A stretch of 64,000 bases of DNA from Burkholderiales bacterium JOSHI_001 (GTDB lineage: Bacteria > Pseudomonadota > Gammaproteobacteria > Burkholderiales > Burkholderiaceae_C), in the NCBI GenBank assembly GCA_000244995.1, contig CM001438.1:3620090-3684089 (forward strand), given 5' to 3'. This document shows, one piece after another, positions 9,440 through 17,464 of the stretch. Under the pieces are notes generated by a model. It ran no database searches, was not told the origin of the DNA, and saw nothing but the letters and a program-made list of their open reading frames with translations. The translations under genes and the position numbers were made by a program. Each line of letters starts with the position of its first letter. Within the stretch, counting starts at the first letter, position 1.

Positions 9440-9744
9440 GAGCCGACGAATGGAGGGGCGCAAAGCGCTTGTGAAACTGGCGGCAGGCCGCCTATCTCTG
9501 CACTCACCTTGAATACAAGTATTGGCTCGAATCGAGGCTCATGAGCCGCTGGATTCGGCCTCGAATCCAGTTTCCGACATGGCAAGGAAGTCACCTACGA
9601 TTTCCCAGGAGTAGGCGATACCTACGCGTTACGTAAGCACCGCGCAGGCATTGCATGAACGATGTACAGGACCAAATAGGCCGTCGCCAGGCAGTGCGTA
9701 GCGCATGGTCAGCGCTTGCATAGCATCTGAAGGGAATTACCTTG
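9440..9744. other. Divergent intergenic region, candidate oriT and operator region
   Basis: The gap between divergent mobC and stb-type genes is a usual place for oriT. Seen here: the palindrome GGCTCATGAGCC at 9536-9547; a hairpin with 9-bp arms CTGGATTCG (9549-9557) and CGAATCCAG (9562-9570) around a 4-nt loop; an ACTTGTATTCAAG-like imperfect dyad just before; and TTACGTAA near 9630. Base composition is lower in GC than the flanking genes. No nic consensus could be matched with certainty, so the nick site is not assigned. Confidence 0.5.
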
Positions 9745-10140
9745 GTGAAACTGGTTCCGCTTCGCCCGCCTGGCCCCAATGCCCGAAAGGCACGAGCCTA
9801 TGAAGCGGACATCCTGCAGCTTCGCGCTCAGGGCTACACCTTCGAGGCAATACGTGAGGCTCTGGCAAATGCGGGCATCCACGTCAGCAACAGCACGGTT
9901 CAACGGGAAGTGGCCAGGGCTGCTAGGCGACGACCGACCTTGGTATCGGCCTCCTCCGGCGAAACCGCCAAGGCCATCCCAGTCCCGCAGTCCGTGCCAT
10001 CAGTGCCCACCGCTCCTGTCTGCAATGCGTCGACCAGCAGCGACGTGCCGTCCGACTGGCACAGCGGACGCGATGTCGCTGAGGAATACGCGCGCACCCT
10101 GATCACCAACTCATTCGTTCGAGCCAAGGAGAAGCGATGA
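9745..10140 (+). CDS. Small putative HTH DNA-binding protein at the head of the stb-like operon
   Basis: A 131-residue protein. Residues 12-60 (KARAYEADILQLRAQGYTFE, then AIREALANAGIHVSNSTVQREV) read as a recognisable helix-turn-helix of the kind that counts on position-specific Ala, Gly and Val. The rest is Ser/Pro-rich and disordered. GTG at 9745 or TTG at 9742 could start translation; AGGGAA at 9731-9736 serves either. The stop overlaps the ATG of the next gene (ATGA), and the next protein has the same HTH core. Its position before StbB-like and StbC-like genes is that of StbA in R388-type stability operons, which is a DNA-binding protein. Sequence identity to StbA is not claimed. Confidence 0.65.
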   Translation: MKLVPLRPPGPNARKARAYEADILQLRAQGYTFEAIREALANAGIHVSNSTVQREVARAARRRPTLVSASSGETAKAIPVPQSVPSVPTAPVCNASTSSDVPSDWHSGRDVAEEYARTLITNSFVRAKEKR

Positions 10141-10517
10141 AAGTCACCTCTGCCGATCCCACGATTCCTGGACGGAGTGACATCGGCGACGCGCGTCGCC
10201 TTGAGCCCGACAGCGCGCTTGTCGATCGAGTTTTGGTTCGAGCGAGCGATGGCCCCCCGATGTCAGGGCCAACTTGGAACGGGGGCACTAGAAGGCGACT
10301 GACTCCGCGACACCAGCCAGGACGAATCACTCGAAAGGCGCGAGCCTACGCATCCGAGATTCGAAGGCTGCACGAGGCGGGCTACACCCTTGATGCCATT
10401 CGAGAAGCGCTGGCAGACGTCGGAGTGAAGGTCAGCACGAGCACTGTCTGGCGCGAAACCAAGCGCCTCAACAACGAAGCGTCGTCGGCGCCCGCCGTCG
10501 ACGTGCGGCGCAGCTAA
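10137..10517 (+). CDS. Second putative HTH protein, paralogue of the preceding one
   Basis: A 126-residue protein whose residues 66-112 (KARAYASEIRRLHEAGYTLD, AIREALADVGVKVSTSTVW) repeat the HTH core of the preceding gene with about half of the positions identical. In this copy the HTH is at the C-terminal side after a 60-residue disordered leader; in its neighbour it is at the N-terminus. Translation is coupled through the ATGA overlap at 10137-10140. A tandem pair of related DNA-binding proteins could form heterodimers or bind two iteron sets; this is inference. Confidence 0.62.
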   Translation: MKVTSADPTIPGRSDIGDARRLEPDSALVDRVLVRASDGPPMSGPTWNGGTRRRLTPRHQPGRITRKARAYASEIRRLHEAGYTLDAIREALADVGVKVSTSTVWRETKRLNNEASSAPAVDVRRS

Positions 10518-10579
10518 GTGAAGGCGCGGCGCGTCGTGGAAAGAAACCAGACCACCACCCATCCTTGAAAGGAACTGCG

Positions 10580-11290
10580 ATGAAGATTGCCGTCATCAAC
10601 TTCTCCGGCAACGTGGGCAAATCCACCGTGGCGAGGCACCTGCTGCTGCCCCGCATCGTGGGGGCCGAGCTTGTCGCCATTGAGAGTCTCAATGCGGACG
10701 ACGGCAACGGGCCGTCCATGCGCGGACGCCAGTTCGGCGAGTTGCAGGAGTACCTGCAGACCATCGACAACGCAGTGGTCGACATCGGCGCCAGCAACGT
10801 CGAGGAGTTGCTGGGTTTGATGCAGCGCTACCGCGGCAGCCAGGCGGACTTCGACTACTTCGTGGTGCCGACCGTGTCAGCCTTCAAGCAGCAAAAGGAC
10901 ACGGTCGCCACACTGGTCGAGCTCGCTCGGCTCGGCGTGCCGTCGTCCCGCGTGAAGCTAGTTTTCAACATGGTCGAGTACGGTGCCGACGTGCAGCCGG
11001 CCTTCGAGATCGTCATGGGCTTCGTGACCGATCACCGGGTTGCGCAGGCGAACACGGGCTGCCGCCTGGGCATGAACGAGATCTACGGGCGAATCAAGGG
11101 CCAAGGTGCCGACCTGGTAGCGCTTGTCCACGACGAGACCGACTACAAGGGACTGATCGCCAGGACCACGGACATGGCCGAGAAGCTGGCACTGGCCCAG
11201 AGGCTGGCCACCCGCAGGTTGGCCAGCGGCGTGGTGCCGGAACTCGATGCGTGCTATGCGGCGCTTGCGTTGGAACCTGCGCAGGCATGA
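10580..11290 (+). CDS. stbB: StbB-like P-loop plasmid stability protein
   Basis: A 236-residue protein with an N-terminal deviant Walker A (INFSGNVGKSTVARHLL) and a conserved IGASNVEELLGLMQ segment, matching the StbB family of ParA-related ATPase-like proteins from R388-type plasmids. In R388 StbB acts with StbA to position plasmid DNA and support conjugation. The ATG at 10580 is preferred over an upstream TTG because AAAGGAAC is at 10568-10575. The gene follows the HTH pair by 62 nt and overlaps the next gene by ATGA. It supports the idea that the region was, or is, a plasmid-type replicon or an integrated mobilizable element. Confidence 0.8.
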   Translation: MKIAVINFSGNVGKSTVARHLLLPRIVGAELVAIESLNADDGNGPSMRGRQFGELQEYLQTIDNAVVDIGASNVEELLGLMQRYRGSQADFDYFVVPTVSAFKQQKDTVATLVELARLGVPSSRVKLVFNMVEYGADVQPAFEIVMGFVTDHRVAQANTGCRLGMNEIYGRIKGQGADLVALVHDETDYKGLIARTTDMAEKLALAQRLATRRLASGVVPELDACYAALALEPAQA

Positions 11291-11757
11291 ACAGCACGAG
11301 CTCTGCCCGCGAAGCGCTCATCGCCGAAGCGCTCGGCGAGATGGCGGAACTGCTCGATCGGCTGGAGGCCGTGGCCCCTGCGCTGGACGCCAGCCGCCTC
11401 GCGCTGATCAACGCCAGCACGGAACTGGCCGGCCAGGTCACGGCCTTCGAAAGCCGCATGGCCGGCGTCACCGAGAACGCCAAGACACAGGCGGTCAAAC
11501 ACATTGCCAGGCGCACCGACGAACTCGCTCGGGGCGCGTTGGATGCACAAAAGCAGGCGATGGAGGAGGCCGCGCGCCTGCTGTTCCGCACCGAGGTCGG
11601 CCCAGCCCTGCAGCGCGTCGCGGCGCCGCTGCAGCACTTGGCCGACCTGGCGCACCGGGGCGCCCGCCCCTGGGACAGCTGGCTGACGCACGCAGCAACG
11701 GCTGCAGTGTCTTCGGCCCTGACCTGGATGCTTGCCTCCCATCTGCTGACGCGTTGA
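11287..11757 (+). CDS. StbC-like protein with C-terminal membrane segment
   Basis: A 156-residue, mainly helical protein translationally coupled to stbB (ATGA, 11287-11290). Heptad-like Leu/Ala patterns run through residues 10-120. A hydrophobic segment (AATAAVSSALTWMLASHLL) closes the protein and could anchor it in the inner membrane. Position after StbB and general features agree with StbC, whose function in R388 is not settled. The assignment depends on context more than on motif. Confidence 0.6.
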   Translation: MNSTSSAREALIAEALGEMAELLDRLEAVAPALDASRLALINASTELAGQVTAFESRMAGVTENAKTQAVKHIARRTDELARGALDAQKQAMEEAARLLFRTEVGPALQRVAAPLQHLADLAHRGARPWDSWLTHAATAAVSSALTWMLASHLLTR

Positions 11758-11857
11758 GTGCAGCGCGGCAACCCGCGGTGCCGCGCTCGGACGCAACACG
11801 GCCCGAGCTTGCCCTCGGCTGAATGGTCCGTTCCTGCGCCGCTGGGCGCACGGCCGC

Positions 11858-12175
11858 TCAGTGGTAGTCGTCTTCGAGCTGGTGACGCACGGCCAGCACG
11901 GCAACGTTCGCCTCGTCCTCAATCTCGAACAGTGCGACGTAGCCCGATTGCCCGAAGGAGACGATCAACTCCCTCAGAAAGGGGCTCCGGCCCGCCTTGC
12001 GACACGTGAAAGGCGAGGTCTTCAAGGTGGCAATGCCTGCGCGCAAGGCGGCCATGGCCGCTTCCGGCAGGGTCAGATCACCACCGTCGCGTGCCAGCTC
12101 ACGCTCCAGCACAAAGTCGAACAGCCGATCCAGGTCCGCCTCGGCGTCGCGCGTCAGCCGTACCCTGAAACTCAC
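11858..12175 (-). CDS. RelE/ParE-family toxin of a type II toxin-antitoxin module
   Basis: A 105-residue basic-to-neutral protein with the family opening FRVRLTRDAEADLDRLFDFV, a central RELIVSFGQSGYVALFEIED strand region, and the terminal VAVLAVRHQLEDDYH, where the RHQ(R/L)EDDY pattern is characteristic of ParE-like toxins. Members of this superfamily either cleave mRNA on the ribosome (RelE) or poison gyrase (ParE); the sequence is nearer ParE. The antitoxin gene overlaps its start by 4 nt (12172-12175). In a mobile element it would act as an addiction module. Confidence 0.85.
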   Translation of the reverse strand: MSFRVRLTRDAEADLDRLFDFVLERELARDGGDLTLPEAAMAALRAGIATLKTSPFTCRKAGRSPFLRELIVSFGQSGYVALFEIEDEANVAVLAVRHQLEDDYH

Positions 12176-12453
12176 TTGCGCTTCTTGGCCAGTTGCACGC
12201 GTGCTGCATCCAGCTTGCGTTGCAACCCTTCGAGGGCCACGTCAGCATCGACATAGTCGCCGGTGCGCCGCGCCTCGTCACGGGAACGCAGGCCGCGCGC
12301 GATGAACTCGGCCTGGACCCGCCGACGTTCGACGCCAGCACGGACCGAGGCTTCGACGAACTCGGACAGGGTTTCACCGTCGGCCAGCACGGCCTCGACC
12401 TCGGCGCGGAAGTCGGGCTCGACACGGACGGCTGGAATGGTCGCGGTCTTCAT
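12172..12453 (-). CDS. Antitoxin of the ParE/RelE module
   Basis: A 93-residue protein starting at the ATG at 12453. The N-terminal segment ATIPAVRVEPDFRAEVEAVL looks like the ribbon-helix-helix of antitoxins that pair with ParE-type toxins. The C-terminal half (ALEGLQRKLDAARVQLAKKR) is helical and charged, as expected for the toxin-wrapping tail. There is no clear ribosome site. A near-palindrome around GCAATTGC (12468-12475) and a TACACT -10-like element lie just upstream, as expected of an autoregulated promoter. Frame extension to 12609 is judged spurious. Confidence 0.8.
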   Translation of the reverse strand: MKTATIPAVRVEPDFRAEVEAVLADGETLSEFVEASVRAGVERRRVQAEFIARGLRSRDEARRTGDYVDADVALEGLQRKLDAARVQLAKKRK

Positions 12454-12578
12454 GGGCGGAGTGTATCGCAATTGCATCACATCTCCTCGGTCGTGCCGCT
12501 TGATGGGAGTTCCGCGGGCCGGCAAAAGCCGGCCCGCGCGCGATCTCGCCCCTGCCCCGCCCTTCCCTTGCACGGCGC

Positions 12579-12935
12579 TCAGGCTTTGTCCGGCCAACGC
12601 AAGCCCCACCGGTCGATCACGGCACGAACACGGGCATCACCGTCGGGGATGAGCGTATGCAGGTCGGCCCGACCCCAGCGCAAGGCGTCCAGGCAGCACA
12701 GCATGTCATCGCTGATCGAAACATCGACCGCGCGCAGCTCGAACAGGTCGAACGGATAGTCCTGGCCGTTGTAGGTCGCAGCCAGGAACCGCGCTACGCG
12801 CGGGATCTGGCCGGAGTTCCGGCGTTCGGCCATCTCCAGCAGGCGCCCATAGGCCTGGGCGCCCTGGCGTGTGGCCTCGTCGGAGCGGGTCACAAAGTTG
12901 ACCAGGTCGTCGAGGGTGTCGGGGGACGTGCTCAT
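12579..12935 (-). CDS. Conserved accessory hypothetical protein (DUF7673-like)
   Basis: A 118-residue protein preceded by GGAGG 7 nt before the ATG at 12935. It contains DDLVNFVTRSDEATRQGAQA, an EMAERRNSGQIPRVARFLA segment, and DYPFDLFELRAVDVSISDDM with paired acids. I recall this type from integrated plasmids and ICEs of beta- and gammaproteobacteria beside DUF932, SSB and RadC genes, which is the neighbourhood seen here. No enzymatic motif is evident. Confidence 0.6.
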   Translation of the reverse strand: MSTSPDTLDDLVNFVTRSDEATRQGAQAYGRLLEMAERRNSGQIPRVARFLAATYNGQDYPFDLFELRAVDVSISDDMLCCLDALRWGRADLHTLIPDGDARVRAVIDRWGLRWPDKA

Positions 12936-13113
12936 CTCATCGCCTCCATGCGTGCGGCCAGGATCGGTGCCCCGACCATGATCGGACAGGCGCCGGCCAC
13001 GGCGCGCGCTGGAAATGAGGGCGAATCCAGCGCGACTCGCCGGCCGGTGTTCGGGCGGCCCGGGGCGGAGGGGCAACCGCGCGGCGGCGCGGTCGCTCCA
13101 GCGCTTCAGCGCC

Positions 13114-13977
13114 TCAGGCCTTCAGCTTGCGCATCTCTTCGGCCAACATCCACAGCGCCCGGTTCAGGCTGACACCGCGGTCGATGCTGCCCACGGGCCG
13201 GGTCTGGATGCGCCGGCCCTGCGCGCTGCGGCCAGGCTGGCCACCGCGCAGCACGTTTTCCTGGACACGCTGGAACGTGGTCCACAGACTGTGACCCAGG
13301 TCTTCGGGCCGGCGCGCCTCGATCAACTGCTCGGCCGTGACGGGCGCGGGCTGGTGGCCACCGCCCTCCTCCACCGCGCGGTCACCAAAGCGCAGCGCCA
13401 GCGCGGCCGTGGCAAATGCAATCTCTTCGGGCGGGGCCAACTGCAGGGCCTTCATCGCTTCGGTATGTTCGCCCACAGCTTCGAACTCGTCCAGCACGCG
13501 GAAGGCGCCTTCGATCACCTCCCCTTGGATATTGCCTTTGTGCGGGATGCGGAAGTCGTCCACCACCTGGCCTACCACCAGGCCATTGCAACAGACGAAT
13601 CGGAAAATTCCGGCGAGCATTTGGTAGCTGCTGGCGCCGTCGTGGCTGTTGATCAGGATGATCTCGTTGGCCTCGGGCCGGGTCTGCACCTGCCCCGCGT
13701 GGCGCATGCGGATCATGTGCTTGGTGAATTCCGCCTTGCCTTCCACGCGGCTTTGCCCCTGCGCCACCATGAAGGGCTCGAAGCCCTCCTTGCGCAGGCC
13801 GCGCAGCACCTGGATGGTGGGGATATAGGTGTAACGCTCGGAACGGCTGGCGTGCTTGCCTTCGGCAAAGATGGACGGCGCCGTGGTGCGCATCTGGTCT
13901 TCGGTCAGTGCTTGGTCAGTGCGCAGCACGCGGGTGTTGCGGGCAAAGCGCGTGGCCAGGGTGGGAGTCGAGTACAT
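13114..13977 (-). CDS. DUF932 domain-containing protein
   Basis: A 287-residue protein that matches the DUF932 pattern: SERYTYIPTIQVLRGLRKEG near the N-terminus, a central IILINSHDGASSYQMLAGIF, and CCNGLVVGQVVDDFRIPHKG. DUF932 proteins are common on plasmids, ICEs and phages and are thought to assist DNA metabolism or to counter host functions; the biochemical activity is unsettled. It sits upstream of DUF7673-like and downstream of SSB on the same strand, with gaps of about 180 and 70 nt. Confidence 0.88.
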   Translation of the reverse strand: MYSTPTLATRFARNTRVLRTDQALTEDQMRTTAPSIFAEGKHASRSERYTYIPTIQVLRGLRKEGFEPFMVAQGQSRVEGKAEFTKHMIRMRHAGQVQTRPEANEIILINSHDGASSYQMLAGIFRFVCCNGLVVGQVVDDFRIPHKGNIQGEVIEGAFRVLDEFEAVGEHTEAMKALQLAPPEEIAFATAALALRFGDRAVEEGGGHQPAPVTAEQLIEARRPEDLGHSLWTTFQRVQENVLRGGQPGRSAQGRRIQTRPVGSIDRGVSLNRALWMLAEEMRKLKA

Positions 13978-14046
13978 GGTGATTTCCTTCGATCGTGAAA
14001 GGATGGAGCCGGCCGGGGCGCTGTGCGCGCCCGGCCTGGTTGGATG

Positions 14047-14517
14047 TCAGGCGCCAGCTTGTGCCGCCTGGCGTTGGCCAGCAGCGGGCTTGCGCTGGCG
14101 GGAGGGGCTGGCGGCTGGCGCCGGGTTGCCCTGGCTGGGCTGGTCGCCGTCGGGCTCACGCGCGCGGCGCTCTTCCGATTCGGCGCGGCTGTCCAGGTAG
14201 TCGATCTCTTCGGCCGTGAAGGCCATGCCGTAGACGGTGGCGCCGTCCTTCTCGTAGTTGTTGTTGCGCACGCGGCCCACGATGTTCACGTGCGAGCCCT
14301 TGCCCAGGTACTCGGCCGCGTTCTCGGCCTGCTTGCCCCACAGCGTCCACTGGATCGCGGTGGCCTCCTCTTCGCGCGCGTCGCCGGAACCGCGCCGGCT
14401 GTTGCTGATGGCGGTGAGCACGGCCTTGGCAACCTTGCCTTCGCGGCCGTTGACGAACTCCAGCTTGACTGCGCCGGCCAGGTGGGCGTGACGTTGGAAA
14501 ACTTGAACGTTGGCCAT
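14047..14517 (-). CDS. ssb: Single-stranded DNA-binding protein (plasmid-type SSB)
   Basis: A 156-residue OB-fold protein. Opening residues MANVQVFQRHAHLAGAVKLE, strand EATAIQWTLWGKQAENAAEY, LGKGSHVNIVGRVRNNNYEK, and a disordered Gln/Pro-rich tail. The canonical acidic C-terminal tip (DDDIPF) is absent; the protein ends in GQRQAAQAGA. That suggests it does not recruit the host replication partners that bind this tip. The ATG at 14517 is clear by family alignment; the much longer upstream frame is not used. It probably protects transferred or replicating element DNA. Confidence 0.85.
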   Translation of the reverse strand: MANVQVFQRHAHLAGAVKLEFVNGREGKVAKAVLTAISNSRRGSGDAREEEATAIQWTLWGKQAENAAEYLGKGSHVNIVGRVRNNNYEKDGATVYGMAFTAEEIDYLDSRAESEERRAREPDGDQPSQGNPAPAASPSRQRKPAAGQRQAAQAGA

Positions 14518-15100
14518 GGTGAACTCCAAACGAGATTGACCAGCCGGGTCCGGGTCCGGAATCCCTGAAAACTGATCCTCTCGCTCGGACTCCCTCGCAC
14601 CCGCCCTGGGGCGGGCGGGGGGTGGGGAGGCTGTTGCACCCCTTCCCTCACGGGAAGGGGCCGGGGGATGGGTGGGCTCAAGCAGCCGAAGCGATGAGCC
14701 GGTTACCCGGCCCACCGCTGAAAGATCCCCCCACAAGTCCCCCTCGCGAACCGACGGGGGCTTGTGGGGGGAGCGCGGTGGGCCCGACCGGCGACGGTGG
14801 CCCGACAGGCACAAGGGCCCGGGCCCAGCGGCCGGCGTGACAGCTCGCCTGGCGCGCCGGCTGCGGCCACCACGGGCCCGCCCACGGACACGATGCCCGG
14901 CGGCTCTGCGGCCGGCGTGACACCAAGCAGCCCAGAGGGCAGCGACTGGCGCGGCGGGCGAGCTGGGCGGAGCTGACAACGACGAAGTCGATGTGGGCTG
15001 ACTGAAATGCTCCAAAGGCCGTCAGCCCACAAAAATAACTCCGCCAAAGGCGGAAGTGAGTCGATCCATGAAGGGCGGCTCGGTACGCCGCCCTGCGCGG
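14518..15100. other. Gene-free region with a large inverted repeat between ssb and radC-like genes
   Basis: No coding sequence is supported. Between about 14710 and 14785 lies a nested inverted repeat: outer arms GGCCCACCGC and GCGGTGGGCC, and inner arms CCCCCCACAAGTCCCCC (14727-14743) and its near complement ending near 14770, missing one base. A direct repeat GCGGCCGGCGTGACA occurs near 14829 and 14908. A short hairpin CTCCGCC/GGCGGA is near 15041-15053. The region may hold a structured control element, a termination site, or a replication or transfer site. Confidence 0.5.
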
Positions 15101-15619
15101 TCAAATCAGACCGCGCTCTGCGAACGAAATCAGTTCGGCACCGCCGACAACGAAGTGATCCAGCACCCGCACGTCCACGAGCGCCAAAGCGGTTTTCAGC
15201 GTCTGCGTCAGGAACTCGTCGGCACGGCTCGGTTCTGCTGAGCCCGAGGGGTGGTTGTGCGCCAGCAGTACCGCCCCGGCATTAACGGCCAATGCCTCCT
15301 TCACCACCTCGCGCGGGTACACCGACGTCTGCGCCAGCGTGCCGCGGAACATCTCCTTCATCGCCAGCAACCCATGCTGGTGGTCCAGGAAGATGACCAT
15401 GAACACCTCGTGCTCCAGCGCACCCAATTGCACGCGCAGGTAGTCCTTGACGTCGGCCGGCGACGACATCGTCACCCCACGTCGAACGCGCTGCGCCAGC
15501 ACATGGCGTGCATGGCTCAGCACCTCGTCCGCGCTGGCAGGACGGTACAGACCCTTGCCTTCGCGCACCATCAGCGATTGGGAAGCAGCGACATCGGAAG
15601 AAGTGGAAGACGAAGACAT
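15101..15619 (-). CDS. RadC-like JAB-domain protein
   Basis: A 172-residue protein with the JAB/MPN metalloprotease-like core: [20 protein letters not shown], then [19 protein letters not shown] with the JAMM His-x-His and Asp ligands, closing with [20 protein letters not shown]. It lacks the N-terminal helix-hairpin-helix of chromosomal RadC, as do most plasmid and ICE copies. The family's role is unproven; links to DNA processing in transfer have been suggested. The ATG at 15619 follows GGAG. The residue pattern for zinc binding is complete. Confidence 0.87.
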   Translation of the reverse strand: MSSSSTSSDVAASQSLMVREGKGLYRPASADEVLSHARHVLAQRVRRGVTMSSPADVKDYLRVQLGALEHEVFMVIFLDHQHGLLAMKEMFRGTLAQTSVYPREVVKEALAVNAGAVLLAHNHPSGSAEPSRADEFLTQTLKTALALVDVRVLDHFVVGGAELISFAERGLI

Positions 15620-16180
15620 GGCGAACTCCAGTCGAGATCGGGCGGGATTGCCCGAGACCGAAGCACCACGGCGCAGCGCAGCCATCAGGGTTCGAAGACG
15701 GCCAACGGGCGCAAGCGCTCGCCACGCCGAGCGCGCAGACCTTGAGGGCAAGACCGCCGTGGTAGCGTGGGTCGACCAGGCAAGCCCCCTCCCCGCACAC
15801 CACTACGCCGGGGTTGTGAATGCCGGCCACGCCGGCCCATTCAAAGCACGTGAGGGATGGCCGCCCGAAGGGGCGAGACGCCGGCCACCGGCCGGTGGCT
15901 CGACGCGCAGCGCAACAGCCCTGCCCCGCAAAGCGGGGACACGTCCAAACACTGACGCAAGAGCTCGACCAGGACTCACATGGACTCAGCATCCAGCTGA
16001 TGATTCAGGCCAATCCCATGCAAGCCTGGACCTCGCCTTTGCATCCAAACGACCGTCTCTTGTTCGAGCCCACGGAATTCACCCATTCCACCAACTTCGC
16101 TGCATTGGAAGCAACAAGCCAATACAAACTCGAAAGCACCCGACGCTGCCGCATTCAGTACGCAGGCGCACAATCCCGCC
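15620..16180. other. Gene-free region with a 16-nt palindrome
   Basis: No gene is supported in these 560 bases between divergent genes. Notable is GCCACCGGCCGGTGGC, a perfect 16-nt palindrome at 15884-15899, and several further GCCGGC/GGCC dyads at 15820-15890. The sequence becomes less GC-rich after 15960, near the likely promoter of the HTH gene at 16181. Confidence 0.45.
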
Positions 16181-16621
16181 ATGCCCAACATCGCCTCCAT
16201 CCTGAAAGCCGAGATTTCGCGCGTCGCCCGCAAGGAAGTGCGCGCCGAAGTCCAGGCCCTGAAGAAATCAACGAGCACCTATCGCTCGGAAATCTCGGCC
16301 CTCAAACGCCGCATCCAGGAACTCGAACAGAACCTGCGCCGGCTCGGCAAGACCAAGCCGACGCCCAAGACCGAAGCTGCGTCCGAAACCGACCAGAACC
16401 TGCGCTTCAGCGCCAAGGGCTTGGCCTCCACCAGAAAACGCCTGGGACTCTCGGCCCAGGAATGCGGCCTGCTGGTCGGCGCCTCCGGTCAATCCATCTA
16501 CAAGTGGGAACTTGGCAAGGCCCGCCCCCGTGCAAGCAACCTGCCCGGCCTGGTTGCACTCCGAACCATGGGCAAGAAAGAAGCGGCCCAGCGACTGGCC
16601 ACGCTCGGCAACGCCGGCTGA
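16181..16621 (+). CDS. XRE-like helix-turn-helix regulator with N-terminal coiled coil
   Basis: A 146-residue protein. Residues 12-58 are Lys/Glu/Leu-rich and read as a coiled coil (SEISALKRRIQELEQNLRRL). After a short linker, residues 85-125 form an HTH (LGLSAQECGLLVGASGQSIY, KWELGKARPR), with the pattern of XRE/Cro-type regulators that recognise palindromic operators. The C-terminus carries a short helix. The target may be this element's own promoters. No ligand domain is present. Confidence 0.72.
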   Translation: MPNIASILKAEISRVARKEVRAEVQALKKSTSTYRSEISALKRRIQELEQNLRRLGKTKPTPKTEAASETDQNLRFSAKGLASTRKRLGLSAQECGLLVGASGQSIYKWELGKARPRASNLPGLVALRTMGKKEAAQRLATLGNAG

Positions 16622-16712
16622 ACACACGCTGACCTGCGTCAGTGAAGGACGCCGCCTGGAGTGAAACCATGGTCCTTCCTCGAACGAGGTCTGCCAGCCC
16701 GGCAGCATCACC

Positions 16713-17129
16713 ATGGCCAACTACCAACGCTATCGCCTCAACGCCGGCCGCAACGCCGGGGCCATCGTCTGGGCCACCAGCCTGGAGGAAGCCCGCAACA
16801 GATGGCAGGACCAGGACCCACAGCCGGCGAATGGGCCCGTCGCGGCACCCTTCCTGTGGGTACAAGGGCCAGCACCCGTGCAACCGCCCAGGCCGATCCA
16901 ATGGCACGTTCAAAGCGCCATCCCAAGCAGCATGGGTGACGAGACGGGCACCAGCGGCGGCGTGGCATCCGGGATGAACTTCAGACCGGCTCTGCAGGGC
17001 CTTCAGCAAGCACAAGTTGCCTTCGCGCCAATCCAAGGGGCGCCACCGCCTGTCTGGCAGGCCGGGGCCAACCAGCCCCGCGGCGCTGGCATCGCGCCAT
17101 CCCAGGTGAAGTTGCCGATCGAACGCTAG
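16713..17129 (+). CDS. Hypothetical protein, Pro/Gln-rich
   Basis: A 138-residue protein starting with MANYQRYRLNAGRNAGAIVW, which reads as an ordered N-terminal segment; the remaining 90 residues are Pro, Gln and Gly-rich and probably disordered. Third codon positions are strongly GC-biased in this frame, which favours it over the overlapping minus-strand frame at 16407-17036. No clear ribosome site is seen. It ends 4 nt inside the convergent gene at 17126. No family is recognised. Confidence 0.5.
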   Translation: MANYQRYRLNAGRNAGAIVWATSLEEARNRWQDQDPQPANGPVAAPFLWVQGPAPVQPPRPIQWHVQSAIPSSMGDETGTSGGVASGMNFRPALQGLQQAQVAFAPIQGAPPPVWQAGANQPRGAGIAPSQVKLPIER

Positions 17130-17410
17130 GCGCAGGCGTCCAGACGCGGAAGCGCAGGAGGGGCCAGGCCAGCTCCGGCGACCAAACTTTCACCGCTGGC
17201 ATCCTCGCCGGGCTCGCAGCCGCCCTGCAGCAGCACCCCCAGACTCAGCCACGCCACGGCCGCCTGCTCCGGCGGCATGGCGCGCAATCGTGCGTCGCGC
17301 AGGAGATCCACCGCCACCTGCTCCAACTCCTCCGGATCCACCGTGCGCCACTGGGCCTGCAGCCGTGCCGAACACCGCCGGATCCACTCGCACACGCCAA
17401 CATCTTCCAT
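17126..17410 (-). CDS. Small hypothetical protein sharing the LexA-box promoter
   Basis: A 94-residue acidic protein with Trp and Cys in its N-terminal helices (WIRRCSARLQAQWRTVDPEE). The ATG at 17410 has an excellent ribosome site (AGGAGGTGCGCC). It is transcribed divergently from the SOS-type pair at 17465 and 17800, and the LexA box lies 32 nt upstream, so it is probably SOS-regulated too. Product unknown. Confidence 0.55.
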   Translation of the reverse strand: MEDVGVCEWIRRCSARLQAQWRTVDPEELEQVAVDLLRDARLRAMPPEQAAVAWLSLGVLLQGGCEPGEDASGESLVAGAGLAPPALPRLDACA

Positions 17411-17441
17411 GGCGCACCTCCTGACTCAGGCAGGCAATATA

Positions 17442-17457
17442 CTGGATAACCATCCAG
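17442..17457. promoter_or_regulatory. Probable LexA (SOS) operator between divergent genes
   Basis: CTGGATAACCATCCAG has the CTG-N10-CAG layout of the proteobacterial LexA box and is a near-perfect dyad (ACTGGAT and ATCCAGT arms around AACC). It lies 7 nt before the start codon at 17465 and 32 nt before that at 17410. A gene of the SOS-associated peptidase family follows downstream, which supports the reading. LexA binding itself is not tested. Confidence 0.72.
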
Positions 17458-17464
17458 TGTTAGC

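Noticed and set aside
14518-15015. N-terminal extension of SSB to a 322-residue protein
   Set aside because: Homology to SSB starts exactly at the ATG at 14517; the extension covers the inverted-repeat region and is Arg/Pro/Gly-rich.
16407-17036. Minus-strand frame opposite the hypothetical gene at 16713
   Set aside because: Composition is shadow-like (His/Gly/Arg) and the plus-strand frame has better third-position bias.
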